64,000 nucleotides of DNA from a bacterium (GCA_016124445.1 WGNR01000012.1:496001-560000); one strand, 5' to 3'; positions 1 through 9,161 are shown, numbered from the stretch's first letter. Notes: generated from the letters alone by a model not told the origin. Made by a program: numbers and translations.

Positions 1-648
1 TACGGTCCGCGGCCCTGGTACGCATTGTTCCTGCCGGCTGGCGGAGACGATGTCGTGCAGATTGATGCACTGGAAACAGAAGAAACGCCTGCCGAACCAG
101 GCCAAGAGCCAGAAGCCGCAGTCAGCGAGCCGGAAACGAAACCCGCACCGCCTGAGCCGAAAGCGAAAGCACCTCCGGCCGAGCCCGAACCTGCCCAGGT
201 CGAGCCAACGCAAGAGGCGCCCGAACCGGTCGAACCAATCGCGGAAGAAGAAGAGCCGGAACCGGCCGCCGCCGAATCTACCGATCCTGAGCCAACGCCC
301 CAAACGGAGCCTGAGGCCGAGCCGACCGTAGTAAGTTCTCATCCCGAAGAAGAACCACAACAGTCAGCGGCCGAGTCAGCCGATGCCGACGAAGAAGGGC
401 ATGGACTGCAAGATTTCCTGGCCGGGCTGAAAGCAGATCCAGACGAGAATACCGACAATAAGGCACCTGCCGAAGTTGCTTCGGCGGACGATATCGAATC
501 GATGTTCGCCAGCGTTTCCGCTGACAGTTCCTCGGAAGAGGAAGAACCTGCCGACGAAGAAAGCCTGCCGGTGGCCGAGCAGGAAGAAGAAGAGTTGGAT
601 GACAAGCCGATCAGTCAGGATGACATCGCGGCACTCTTCAATAGCTGA
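1..648 (+). CDS. Acidic Pro/Glu/Ala-rich protein, 5' truncated by the window edge
   Basis: The frame is open from base 1, so the N-terminus lies outside the window; the TTG at 25 is not needed as a start. The visible 215 residues are low-complexity and very acidic (Pro, Glu, Ala) for about the first 115, then give way to a short ordered-looking part. Two related short motifs are visible: ADDIESMFAS about 50 residues before the end, and SQDDIAALF at the extreme C-terminus. The second resembles the SQDDIDALL-type peptide found at the N-termini of flagellar switch proteins. No catalytic domain is visible. It ends 12 bp before the convergent helicase gene. It could be a scaffold, a docking protein or the linker tail of a larger protein whose N-terminal domain is missing here. 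Function unknown. Confidence 0.75.
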   Translation, partial: YGPRPWYALFLPAGGDDVVQIDALETEETPAEPGQEPEAAVSEPETKPAPPEPKAKAPPAEPEPAQVEPTQEAPEPVEPIAEEEEPEPAAAESTDPEPTPQTEPEAEPTVVSSHPEEEPQQSAAESADADEEGHGLQDFLAGLKADPDENTDNKAPAEVASADDIESMFASVSADSSSEEEEPADEESLPVAEQEEEELDDKPISQDDIAALFNS

Positions 649-659
649 TCGATCCGCCG

Positions 660-3656
660 TTAGCGGAAGATCTCTTTCTCGTGAAATTCACCGACCGGGC
701 TCATTCCCTTTTTGAGCGCACCGCGCATCAGATCTTCCCCTTCGCCGCGCAGTGCATAGACCGGATAGCCGGGGCTGACGTACTGGTTCCAATACTTTTG
801 ATAGACCTCGACGGAATCCTTGTTCTTGGCCAGCACCGTCGGCACCGCGTGTACCATCACCGTCTTGTTCTCCGATTTCTCGAAGTACTGCCCCAACATC
901 TTGGGCAGCATGCGTGAGAACCAATTCGATTTCACGAACTTAAGCTTCCGCGGAATGATATATCGCGGCCTATTAAGCGGCCCGAGTGCTTCGTGCAGCG
1001 CCGTCACGAACGTATGACTATCTTCGTCGCTGGCATCTTCCAGCAGCACGCGCACGTAACCTCCAGCACGCGGCTGAGCAACCACTTCCGGCGGCTTGGA
1101 GAGCATCTTCAGATCGACCATCGTATGAGCGATCGCTTCGCCAATCGATTGCGCCAGCGAATCGCTCGACCATGGCTCCTTCGAGCCGGAGAAAGGAGGA
1201 AACCCATTCGCCTCGCGTTCGGTCGAATCGATTCGCATTTCGAGTGTCTGGCTGGAGGAACCTTCGTACGGCGTGCCGATCTTCCACAGCCCACGCGTCT
1301 CGCTCCGCCGGGTAACGCGCCCGAGCATATCTTGATTCAACTCGCGAACCGATCCTTCCAGCAGTTCCGGCCGCAGTTCGGTCAGGGCAGGGTGAACATG
1401 GCCGACTCCTTTCTCAATCATCGCGTCGTCGGTCACGCCAAAGATGTTTTGATGCTTTTTGATAAACCGGGCATAGTCGTCCAGACCTTTGCTGAACTCG
1501 GGGGCCAGGCAAACCACGTCCCAGTTGTCGGCCAGTTTCTCAGGCACTTGCGGATCGAGTCGAAACGATCGACCGCGAAGCTGACGCACCGTCATGCTGG
1601 TGGTGACCGTCGTCAGATCGATCAGCACGTTGATCTTGTTCGCGTCCCAACCTTCCCCCAAAAGTCCCCGCGTGCCAACCAGGCATTTGGTTAGACCACG
1701 TTGGAAAAGATCGGTAATCATTTCCACGTAGACCCGCGGACACCAATCGCGGCCGCTGCCGGAGACAACGTGGAAACCGGTTTCCTGTTCCAACTCAAGC
1801 GACGCCTCGTAGCCTTCCTCTTTGAGCCACTCTTTGGCGGCCGACTCGAACCGGTCCGATAGGTCATCATCCACTAGTACACTGGAACCAGTGACCAGAA
1901 TCGGATCGAGGTTGTCGAGCGTTTTGTCGCTGACCAAAACTCGAAACGCCGCGATCGCGCCGCCTGCTTCGCTGCTGAGCAGGTGATCGACCTCGGAGAT
2001 TGTCGCCGAGGTTTTTTCGAAGTCGGTGACCACGACCGCTCGAATTGTGTCGCCGAGCGCGTTCATCTCTTTGCTGAGAATCGGAACGAGTGCCTGGGCT
2101 TTTTCGCTCGAATAGGCCAGCACCCTGCCAACCGGCGACGCGCATGCCTGGCAGCCGGTCTCGGTGATCTGCACGCCTAACATCCGCAGACCGGCGATGA
2201 CCTGTTCGGCCAGCGCGCGATCTTCGGCATTGGGAGACCGCCGCAGCGCATGCCGCACGTAACGATCGAGCACCGGAATCACGACCGGAATCTGCGGGAC
2301 TTCCTCCAGCGGCCCTTCGATCACCGCCGGCGGAACCGCTTCCGGCAAGTCGACTTTGCGAATCTGCAAAAAGATCCGCGCCGCGTCGGCGAACTCCGGA
2401 TCGCGGCGATAGAACGACGACCAACTCTTGAACGTACTGGTCGCATGCCGACGCTTCTCGAGCGTTTCCAACAGCCACGGCACCAGCGCCTTCACGCGGG
2501 GAGCTTCATCGACCGTCGGCACTTCCGGCTCAGCAGATGTTTCCACTTCCGGCTCGGTTTCCGGAATCAGATCCTCGTACGGGTTTTCCTCGTGGTAGAC
2601 TGCCTCGGTACCACCAACGTGCTGCAGCGCAGGCCGCTCTGGGCTTGGCTGGTCTTCTTCTTCGGCAAGTTCGCTACCGTTTGAACCATTTTTGCCGTTG
2701 GGGTTGGCCCGGGTATCGTAAGGCTTGTCGCATACCTGCTGCAGGATCTCTTCCAAACGGTCGTCGGCCTGGGCAACGAAGCGCAGTTCTGCTTCGCTCG
2801 GACGAACGAAGTAAGCCAGGTCTTGGTATGGCGCCAGGAATCCATCACGAACCACCGCCGGCACCGGCACATCGTGATCGATTGGACCGAGGAATTCTTG
2901 ATACCGCTGAAAGTCGGCCGGAATCTTACCGTCGCCGTCGGGCGGTGTGGCGGTCAGACCGACGACGATCGGATCGTCCAGGTACTGCCGAGCATCCGAC
3001 AAAACGCGGCCCCAATGGCCGACCAGGTGATGGCATTCGTCGAGGATCAATAGCCCGACCCCTACGTCACGCAGCTTCTGCCAGGTTCGCAGACAAGATT
3101 GGTGCAGCATCTCGAACGATTCGCCCGCCAGCCCCGCTTCGTCGCGAACGCTTTTACGATAGGCGGCCAGGCGTTCGTCGTAGTAGTCGCGGTTGTGCTT
3201 CTTCAGGTCGCGAATCCAGACCTTCGCTTCGGCCGGGTCCTGGGCTTGGCCTTTCTCGACCAGTCGGTCTTCCCACAGCGACATGGCGGCATGATCGAGC
3301 CCATCGTCGGCGCGGCGCGGCAGGGTGACGGCCTGGTAGGTGAGCGAGGTCAACAGACGCGGCTCGTCCGGGCTGGTACTGACAAAGCCCGACATCGGCT
3401 GGTCGGCTTCAAACAGATCGGTCCGCGCGGCCCATTGCGACTGGATGGCCGAGTTGGGACTGAGAACGAGCGCCGGCCGTTTGATCAATTCGGCCCACAG
3501 ATAGAGCCCCACGACCGTTTTGCCCGAGCCAGGCGGGGCGACGATATGCAGCTGATGCTCCCCGCGTGCAAGCTGCTGGGCGGCGACCTCGCGAACCTGA
3601 ACTTGCGACGGCCGAAGCTGGCCGCGGAATTTGATCGCCGGGAAAGAGTCGCTCAT
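660..3656 (-). CDS. Superfamily 2 DEAD/DEAH-box helicase, 998 aa
   Basis: This is a large DNA/RNA-dependent ATPase. The helicase core is clear: Walker A APPGSGKT at residues 40-47, Walker B DECHH at 206-210, motif III GLTATPP at 233-239, motif V around 660-672 (GTRGLLGEGWDA) and motif VI QLRGRSFRLD at 692-701 with the arginine finger region. Residues about 315-385 form an acidic, Pro/Glu-rich insertion between the RecA-like lobes. After motif VI there are about 290 residues with no motif I recognise. The layout is like XPB/RecG-type or phage-defence-type SF2 proteins, but no nuclease, methyltransferase or other defence partner lies beside it, so the role (repair, transcription coupling or defence) is open. 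The ATG at 3656 is the only reasonable start. Transcribed towards the gene at the window start. Confidence 0.9.
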   Translation of the reverse strand: MSDSFPAIKFRGQLRPSQVQVREVAAQQLARGEHQLHIVAPPGSGKTVVGLYLWAELIKRPALVLSPNSAIQSQWAARTDLFEADQPMSGFVSTSPDEPRLLTSLTYQAVTLPRRADDGLDHAAMSLWEDRLVEKGQAQDPAEAKVWIRDLKKHNRDYYDERLAAYRKSVRDEAGLAGESFEMLHQSCLRTWQKLRDVGVGLLILDECHHLVGHWGRVLSDARQYLDDPIVVGLTATPPDGDGKIPADFQRYQEFLGPIDHDVPVPAVVRDGFLAPYQDLAYFVRPSEAELRFVAQADDRLEEILQQVCDKPYDTRANPNGKNGSNGSELAEEEDQPSPERPALQHVGGTEAVYHEENPYEDLIPETEPEVETSAEPEVPTVDEAPRVKALVPWLLETLEKRRHATSTFKSWSSFYRRDPEFADAARIFLQIRKVDLPEAVPPAVIEGPLEEVPQIPVVIPVLDRYVRHALRRSPNAEDRALAEQVIAGLRMLGVQITETGCQACASPVGRVLAYSSEKAQALVPILSKEMNALGDTIRAVVVTDFEKTSATISEVDHLLSSEAGGAIAAFRVLVSDKTLDNLDPILVTGSSVLVDDDLSDRFESAAKEWLKEEGYEASLELEQETGFHVVSGSGRDWCPRVYVEMITDLFQRGLTKCLVGTRGLLGEGWDANKINVLIDLTTVTTSMTVRQLRGRSFRLDPQVPEKLADNWDVVCLAPEFSKGLDDYARFIKKHQNIFGVTDDAMIEKGVGHVHPALTELRPELLEGSVRELNQDMLGRVTRRSETRGLWKIGTPYEGSSSQTLEMRIDSTEREANGFPPFSGSKEPWSSDSLAQSIGEAIAHTMVDLKMLSKPPEVVAQPRAGGYVRVLLEDASDEDSHTFVTALHEALGPLNRPRYIIPRKLKFVKSNWFSRMLPKMLGQYFEKSENKTVMVHAVPTVLAKNKDSVEVYQKYWNQYVSPGYPVYALRGEGEDLMRGALKKGMSPVGEFHEKEIFR

Positions 3657-3752
3657 ATGGCTGCTGCCTCAAGGAGAATGATCATTTCGTCTGATCATTC
3701 TCGATGCTGGGGCAGCGAAGTTGAAGAGGGGAATCTCGCCTATCTATGGGCC

Positions 3753-4469
3753 TTATTTGCCATCGATCGTTACCTGCTGCTGAAAAACATACCTGTCGTC
3801 TTCTCCCAGCGGCCTCACCGATCCATCGCAATATCCGACCAAGGTACAACGGAATGCGTTCTCGTTGACATTCATCGATAAGAATTCCTCTGGCGAGATA
3901 TCGTCCGGCTTGCTCCACGGAACCGGATGCTCGAGGTCATCAACGACGTTGATAGTGCTGGACATTCCGTTGACGATTTCACTAATCTTGCGCCACCCCT
4001 GGGTCGCCAGCACCGTGTTGGGCCCCGCCAGGGCCACGTAGCTGGTCAGCCCTTGATCGATATCCGCTTTGCTCAACGCCGGATTGGCATAGACCAGCGG
4101 CATACTCTTGGTAACTTGCAGATTGTGGGGACTGTCCCACGGTTGGCTGAAATCGTACTGGTCGAACATGTAGCTTTCTTCGACAAACGGCAAGATCGCC
4201 ACCCTCCAAGAGTGCATCGGCTTGCCATCGGCATCTGGCATGTACGCCGATGGGTAGCAGCCATACGTGCTCTCGTAGTTGAGTAGCGCGATTTCGATTT
4301 GTTTCAGATTGTTGGAAGACTGCGTTTGTCTGGCCGCAGTCCGAGCGGCCTGAACCGCCGGCAACAGCAGCGCGACCATCAGGCCGGCACACATCATGAA
4401 CATCACGCCTAAAACAACCACAACGACAATGATGACGACTTTGGCGTTGCCGGGGCGAGAGCGAACCAT
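3753..4469 (-). CDS. DUF1559-like membrane-anchored protein, array copy 1
   Basis: Last gene of a seven-gene same-strand array of paralogues (3753-9161). The ATG at 4469 is preferred to an upstream start at 4505 because it gives MVRSRPGN, matching the MLRSRPGN and MFRSRSGN starts of the next two genes. A hydrophobic segment lies at about residues 10-35, ending LLLPAVQAARTAARQ, the part of the pseudopilin stalk shared with classical DUF1559 proteins; the GFTLVELLVVIAIIG prepilin signature is absent. The DUF1559 core is visible: SNNLKQIEIALLNY, HSWRVAILPF, YDFSQPWDSPHN, a PDDISPEEFL block and a C-terminal CDGSVRPL corresponding to the DG motif. Presumably inner-membrane anchored with a periplasmic globular domain. 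Exact function is unknown for the family. Confidence 0.88.
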   Translation of the reverse strand: MVRSRPGNAKVVIIVVVVVLGVMFMMCAGLMVALLLPAVQAARTAARQTQSSNNLKQIEIALLNYESTYGCYPSAYMPDADGKPMHSWRVAILPFVEESYMFDQYDFSQPWDSPHNLQVTKSMPLVYANPALSKADIDQGLTSYVALAGPNTVLATQGWRKISEIVNGMSSTINVVDDLEHPVPWSKPDDISPEEFLSMNVNENAFRCTLVGYCDGSVRPLGEDDRYVFQQQVTIDGK

Positions 4470-4537
4470 GATCGAGTTCTTTCTGAGAAGAGTGAAACCG
4501 TACAAGCGAAACGTCCTGGGTTGGATCGAACGAATGT

Positions 4538-5254
4538 CTATTGTTCGCCCGTCTTAACCATCTGCTGCACGGCCCCTTTGTCGGCCTCCGTTAAGACCCG
4601 ACATGCCCCATCCCCCATGCCGACCACGGTCCCCTGAAAGTAACCATCGTCGAAATTCAACTGCAAAAACTCCTCGGGCGAAATATCGTCCGGCTCGCTC
4701 CAGTGGACCGGGTTTTGGGTATCTTCGATGATGACGATCGTGCCTGACGCGCCATTCGGCAGACCGCTAAAAGTGTTCCATCCCGTGGTCGACAGGCCAG
4801 TGCCTGGTCCGGCGATCGCCTTGTAGGTGGTCAGTCCTTCTTCGATTTGCTGGCTGCTGAGCGCCGGGCTGGCGTACACGCCCGGCATCCGCTTGGTCAC
4901 TTCCAGATTGTGCGGACTGTCCCAGGGCTGACCGAAATCGTATTGATCGAACATGTTGTTCTGTTCAACAAATGGCAAGATCGCGACCCGCCACGAATGC
5001 ATCGGCTTGCCATTTTCATCAGGAACGTACGCCGCTGGGAATCTAAGGTACGTGTCGTGATAGTTGTGCAGGGCGAGCATGATTTGTTTCGTGTTATTGA
5101 TCGACTGCTGCCGCTGAGCCGCCAGGCGTGCCTGCCCGATCGCCGGAAGCAACAGCGCCGCCACGACCCCAGTGCAGGAAAGAAACATCATCCCCACGAC
5201 AACGAGCACAATGATCAGAATGACTTTGGTATTGCCGGGGCGCGATCGGAGCAT
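4538..5254 (-). CDS. DUF1559-like membrane-anchored protein, array copy 2
   Basis: 238 aa, start MLRSRPGN. One N-terminal membrane segment (about residues 10-36) ends LLLPAIGQARLAAQRQQS. The core follows: NNTKQIMLALHNYHDTY, HSWRVAILPFVEQ, YDFGQPWDSPHN, DISPEEFL, and a terminal MGDGACRVL at the DG position. By eye this is the closest relative of array copy 1, suggesting recent tandem duplication. It lies 68 bp upstream of that gene on the same strand. No Shine-Dalgarno is obvious in front of the ATG. Confidence 0.88.
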   Translation of the reverse strand: MLRSRPGNTKVILIIVLVVVGMMFLSCTGVVAALLLPAIGQARLAAQRQQSINNTKQIMLALHNYHDTYLRFPAAYVPDENGKPMHSWRVAILPFVEQNNMFDQYDFGQPWDSPHNLEVTKRMPGVYASPALSSQQIEEGLTTYKAIAGPGTGLSTTGWNTFSGLPNGASGTIVIIEDTQNPVHWSEPDDISPEEFLQLNFDDGYFQGTVVGMGDGACRVLTEADKGAVQQMVKTGEQ

Positions 5255-5378
5255 GATCGGAATCCTTCAAATGAGTTCAGGGGTTTAGAACAAGTTCATT
5301 CTGCCCGATTGGGGGGACCTAAATCAACCATTGCGGGATGTTTTTCAGGGGGCCGATCGCCTGGACAACACCCCGATT

Positions 5379-6086
5379 TTATTTGCCACCAATCGAAACC
5401 ATCGGCCGCACTTCCTCCTTGTTCTCATCCGTGACAAAACGGACTGACCCATCGGCCAAACCAACGTTCACACCTTGGAAATAGCCATCGCTCCAAGTCG
5501 TCGAGAGAAAATCCACCGGCGAAATATCTTCCGGCTTGCTCCAGGGAACTGGGCGCTCGGTATCGTCGACGGTCATGATCGTGTTCGCGGTCCCGTTGGG
5601 TATTTCACGAAACGAGCGTGCTCCTTCGGTCGACAACACCGTATTGGGGCCGGCAAGCGCTTTGTACGTGGTCAATCCCTGTTTGTTCTGTTTGCTGCTC
5701 AATAGCATGCTCTCGTAAACTGCCGGTGTCTGCTTGGCGACCGCCAGATTGTGAGGACTGTTCCAGGGCTGGTCGAAGTCGTAACGATCAAACAGGTCCT
5801 TCTCATCCAGGAACGGCAAGATCAGCACACGCCAGGAATGCATCGGCTTGCCATCGGCATCTGCTAGATAAGCAGCAGGGAAGCGGCCGTAGGCATCGTG
5901 GTAATGATGCAGCGCGAGCGCGAGCTGCTTCAACTGGTTACTGGACGCATTACGTCGTGCCGCGATACGACCGTATAGGATATCCGGCAGCACAGCGATA
6001 ACGCAGAAGCCAAGCCACAGAAGGACACCCGCACCCAGGATCATCGTGACGATCGATTTGACATTGCCAGAACGCGATCGGAACAT
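5379..6086 (-). CDS. DUF1559-like membrane-anchored protein, array copy 3
   Basis: 235 aa, start MFRSRSGN. The N-terminal hydrophobic segment (about residues 10-35) is followed by a short arginine-rich stretch and SNQLKQLALALHHYHDAY. The HSWRVLILPF, YDFDQPWNSPHN, EDISPVDFL and LADGSVRFV landmarks are all present. The 124-bp gap to copy 2 is the longest in the array and could hold a separate promoter, though I see no convincing -35/-10 pair. The pseudopilin-like stalk has lost the LLLPAVQ sequence kept in copies 1 and 2. Confidence 0.88.
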   Translation of the reverse strand: MFRSRSGNVKSIVTMILGAGVLLWLGFCVIAVLPDILYGRIAARRNASSNQLKQLALALHHYHDAYGRFPAAYLADADGKPMHSWRVLILPFLDEKDLFDRYDFDQPWNSPHNLAVAKQTPAVYESMLLSSKQNKQGLTTYKALAGPNTVLSTEGARSFREIPNGTANTIMTVDDTERPVPWSKPEDISPVDFLSTTWSDGYFQGVNVGLADGSVRFVTDENKEEVRPMVSIGGK

Positions 6087-6126
6087 CGTCGGTTACTTTC
6101 TACGGTGAATCGCAAACGGAACCAGT

Positions 6127-6831
6127 TCACTGACCATCAATGGAAACCATCGGCTGCTCGGTCTGCTTCGATAAAAGGCAAACATTTCCCGAAGCCATGG
6201 CTGCCAGAGTGCCATGGAACATGTTGTCTTCGAGATCCTTCTGCAGGAATTCCTCTGGCGAAATATCCTCCGGCTTAGTCCAGGGAACCGGATGCGTTTC
6301 ATCTTCGACGAAGACAATTTTCCAGTCTCGGTCTTTGGGAATGTCGTCCCAAGTCACACTTCGGCTGGTCGACAACACCGTATCGGGCCCGGCCAACGCA
6401 ACGTACGTCGTCAGCCCTTGGTTGACTTGTCGATAGCTCGACAGTGGACTGGCAAAGACCTCTGGCATTTGCCTGGCGACTTTCAAATTGTGCGGACTAT
6501 CCCACGGCTGGTTGAAGTCGTACTGGTCGTACAGCTGCTGCTCGTCCACGTAGGGCAAGATCGCGACCCGCCAAGAGTGCCGCGGCTTGCCATCGGCATC
6601 ACGAGTGTAGGCCGCAGGGAAGACACCATGGTCATCCTGGTAATAGTGAATTGCCAAAACGAGTTGCTTCATATGGCAGAGGGAATCGACTCGATAGGCC
6701 TCATGACGCGCCGATTGAACGGCGTTGAAGAACAGGATCGCAACTCCCACCAGCAGCATCCCGCCTAGGATCAACACGGCGTTGATGGCAATTTTCAGAT
6801 TGCTCGAGCGACCTGGATGATTACTTTCCAT
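6127..6831 (-). CDS. DUF1559-like membrane-anchored protein, array copy 4
   Basis: 234 aa, start MESNHPGRSSNLK. Hydrophobic anchor at about residues 12-36. The core has HMKQLVLAIHYYQDDHG, HSWRVAILPYVDEQ, YDFNQPWDSPHN and PEDISPEEFL. The C-terminal DG motif is degenerate (MASGNVCLL instead of xADGSVRFx). Its first 11 bp overlap the 3' end of array copy 5, so the two are very likely co-transcribed and translationally coupled. Ends 40 bp before copy 3. Confidence 0.87.
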   Translation of the reverse strand: MESNHPGRSSNLKIAINAVLILGGMLLVGVAILFFNAVQSARHEAYRVDSLCHMKQLVLAIHYYQDDHGVFPAAYTRDADGKPRHSWRVAILPYVDEQQLYDQYDFNQPWDSPHNLKVARQMPEVFASPLSSYRQVNQGLTTYVALAGPDTVLSTSRSVTWDDIPKDRDWKIVFVEDETHPVPWTKPEDISPEEFLQKDLEDNMFHGTLAAMASGNVCLLSKQTEQPMVSIDGQ

Positions 6832-7510
6832 CGATCGTTACCATCGGCTTCAGCTTTGACTTATCACCGTTATGGAAGAAGCGCACCGATCCATCCGCGA
6901 TCCCGACCAACGTTCCGCCGTAGTAGCCCGCATCGAGATTCGACGACAAGAACTCTTCCGGTGAAATATCGACTGGCTGGGTCCATGGCACTTGGTGGCG
7001 AGCATCTTCCAAGAAGAAGATGTGATCGGACAAGTGACCGTCAAGATCCGAAAACTTGCGATTTCCCTCGGTCGGCAACATTGTCCTGGGGCCTACGATC
7101 GCCACGTAGGGAGTCATTCCTGGGCTACTACGCAGCGCATGGTCCACATAAGGATCGGGCATCATCTCGGCAAGTTCCAGGTTGTGCGGACTATCCCATG
7201 GCTGATCCAAATCGAAACGATCGTAGAGGTTATATTGCTCCAGGTAGGGCAAGATCAGGACGCGCCAGGAATGCAGTGGTTTACCATCGGCATCGGCGGT
7301 GAACGCCGGCGGCAGACATTTGTAGTCGTCGTGATAAAGATGCAACGCCAGCCCGATCTGCTTCATCTGATAGGTCGCATAGGCACGCTGATCACCAACG
7401 GACGGAAAACCATCGATGGCCAACACCACGAGCGATACTGCCACCAAGGCAACAGCGGCCAGCGAGCCAATCAGGATGACGCTGCCTTTATCAACACGCT
7501 TTCGGGACAT
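6821..7510 (-). CDS. DUF1559-like membrane-anchored protein, array copy 5
   Basis: I chose the ATG at 7510 (MSRKRVDKGS) rather than an in-frame TTG at 7537, because the basic start followed at once by the hydrophobic segment matches the neighbours. Landmarks: YQMKQIGLALHLYHDDY, HSWRVLILPYLEQ, DLDQPWDSPHN, PVDISPEEFL and IADGSVRFF. The DG motif is intact here although it is damaged in the overlapping copy 4. Lies 41 bp downstream of copy 6. The 3' end overlaps the start of copy 4 by 11 bp. Confidence 0.87.
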   Translation of the reverse strand: MSRKRVDKGSVILIGSLAAVALVAVSLVVLAIDGFPSVGDQRAYATYQMKQIGLALHLYHDDYKCLPPAFTADADGKPLHSWRVLILPYLEQYNLYDRFDLDQPWDSPHNLELAEMMPDPYVDHALRSSPGMTPYVAIVGPRTMLPTEGNRKFSDLDGHLSDHIFFLEDARHQVPWTQPVDISPEEFLSSNLDAGYYGGTLVGIADGSVRFFHNGDKSKLKPMVTIDGK

Positions 7511-7551
7511 GATTGGTTTCTTCTGAGAGGAGGGCAATACTGAACGCCAGC

Positions 7552-8316
7552 CTACGGCTTCGTCGGCGTTTCCTCAGCTTGCTCGGGCTCTTCTTCATCG
7601 ACCGATAGCATCTTGCTCAGTTCTTCTTTGTCCTTTTCGGTGAAGAATTCCGACGACCCATCCGCACGCGACATTAGCACGCCGTGAAAATAGCCATCGT
7701 CAAGATTCATCAACAGGAATTCCTCCGGGGAAATGTCGACTGGCTGGGTCCAGAGAACAGGTTGCTGCGTGTCTTCAATTCCAATGAACGTGTTAGACGT
7801 GCCCCGTTTCACGTCGAGCAATGAAAACGCGGTCTCGGTCGAAAGTGCAGTGCGCGGTCCTGCGATTGCCTTGTAGGTGGTCAGGCCTTTGCTGATCTGA
7901 TCGCTGCTCAGCGCCGGGCTAGCGTAGATACTAGGCATGTTCTTCGCTACTTCCAGATTGTGGGGGCTGTCCCACGGCTGGTTCAAATCAAACTCCGGGA
8001 AAACCTCGTTCTCGGTTTTATGCGTCAGAAAAGGCAAGATAGCCACTCTCCACGAGTACATTGGTTTTCCATTGGCATCCCGGATCACTGCTGGCGGCAA
8101 ACTGTTGTTTTTGTCGTGATAGTTATGTATCGCGAGAACGATGTATTTGACATTCCACTCCGATTCCTTCAATTGCTCCTTCCTACCAGACAGTTCGTCC
8201 GCATCCGGGATCGCACCGGGAAACATCTTCGCCATCAGCAGCAAAAGAATAATCACGACAGCCGCCAGGCCTACGATGACCGCGGCGCGGGAATCGCCGA
8301 CTCGTTTGGAAAGCAT
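7552..8316 (-). CDS. DUF1559-like membrane-anchored protein, array copy 6
   Basis: 254 aa, start MLSKRVGDSRAAV. Membrane segment at about residues 10-33. Core: NVKYIVLAIHNYHDKN, YSWRVAILPF, FDLNQPWDSPHN, PVDISPEEFL and RADGSSEFF. It has a charged C-terminal extension, DEEEPEQAEETPTKP, that shorter copies lack and that resembles the end of copy 7 (EESEQPAEAPMKP). Copies 6 and 7 therefore form a sub-pair. Transcribed 56 bp downstream of copy 7. Confidence 0.87.
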   Translation of the reverse strand: MLSKRVGDSRAAVIVGLAAVVIILLLLMAKMFPGAIPDADELSGRKEQLKESEWNVKYIVLAIHNYHDKNNSLPPAVIRDANGKPMYSWRVAILPFLTHKTENEVFPEFDLNQPWDSPHNLEVAKNMPSIYASPALSSDQISKGLTTYKAIAGPRTALSTETAFSLLDVKRGTSNTFIGIEDTQQPVLWTQPVDISPEEFLLMNLDDGYFHGVLMSRADGSSEFFTEKDKEELSKMLSVDEEEPEQAEETPTKP

Positions 8317-8372
8317 GTTTTGTCCTTGTTGAGAGAAGATTGAATGAGGAGAGGAGAGAACCGAGAACGAAC

Positions 8373-9161
8373 CTAAGGCTTCATCGGCGCTTCCGCAGGC
8401 TGCTCAGACTCTTCGTCGTCGGTCGAGATCATTCGCGGAAGCTTCTGCTTTTCGTTCTCATGGATGAATTGCACCCCGACGTCGCCCAGGCCGATCAGCG
8501 TGCTGCCGAAGTAGCCTTCGTCGAGATTGGTCGACAAAAACACTTCGGGCGAAATGTCATCTGGCTGAGTCCAAGGAATTGGATGCTGCGTATCGACCAC
8601 CACCAGGATCGTATTGGATCGACCACGCGCGATTTGGTTCTGATTTTGGCCTTTCTCGGTAGAGATCGCGGTGGTGGGACCTGCCACGGCCAGGAAGGAA
8701 GTCTTTCCTTGGTCGTTCACTTCATTCATGCCTGGGACCGCGTAGACCTCGGGCATCAACTCGATCAGCCACAGATTGTCGGGGCTGTCCCACGGCTGAT
8801 CGAAGTCGTAAGCCTCGTACAAATAGTCCTGAAACAGATAGGGCAAAATCAGCACACGCCAGGAATGCTTCGGCTGGCCATTCTCATCTGCCAGGTAGGC
8901 CGGCGGGTAGCTGCCGAAGGTGTCGTGGTAGTCCTGAAGTGCCAGGATGATTCCTTTCAGGTTGTTTTCGGTGCTCGCCCGTTGAGCCTGTTTGATCATT
9001 GGCGACAAGACCAGGGTGGCGAACCCGGTACACAGCACGATCAGCCCGGCGAAGATTCCAAGCGAAACAAGAATGACCGTCCTGGCGTTCCCACGATTTT
9101 TCAAAGCAGCTTCATCCCCAAAAAGTGAAATGCCCCATTCTTCTCCACCGGGGGGAATCAA
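8373..9161 (-). CDS. DUF1559-like membrane-anchored protein, array copy 7 (first gene of the array)
   Basis: 262 aa, the most upstream gene of the array. The only initiation codon that keeps the whole conserved region is a TTG at 9161, so the start is uncertain; the hydrophobic segment begins about residue 27 after KNRGNARTV, which aligns with the RPGNAKVV and RSGNVKSI starts of other copies. Core: ENNLKGIILALQDYHDTF, HSWRVLILPYLFQ, YDFDQPWDSPDN, PDDISPEVFL. The DG motif is altered to LGDVGVQFI. The acidic C-terminal extension is shared with copy 6. The array promoter, if single, should lie upstream of 9161. Confidence 0.82.
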   Translation of the reverse strand: MIPPGGEEWGISLFGDEAALKNRGNARTVILVSLGIFAGLIVLCTGFATLVLSPMIKQAQRASTENNLKGIILALQDYHDTFGSYPPAYLADENGQPKHSWRVLILPYLFQDYLYEAYDFDQPWDSPDNLWLIELMPEVYAVPGMNEVNDQGKTSFLAVAGPTTAISTEKGQNQNQIARGRSNTILVVVDTQHPIPWTQPDDISPEVFLSTNLDEGYFGSTLIGLGDVGVQFIHENEKQKLPRMISTDDEESEQPAEAPMKP

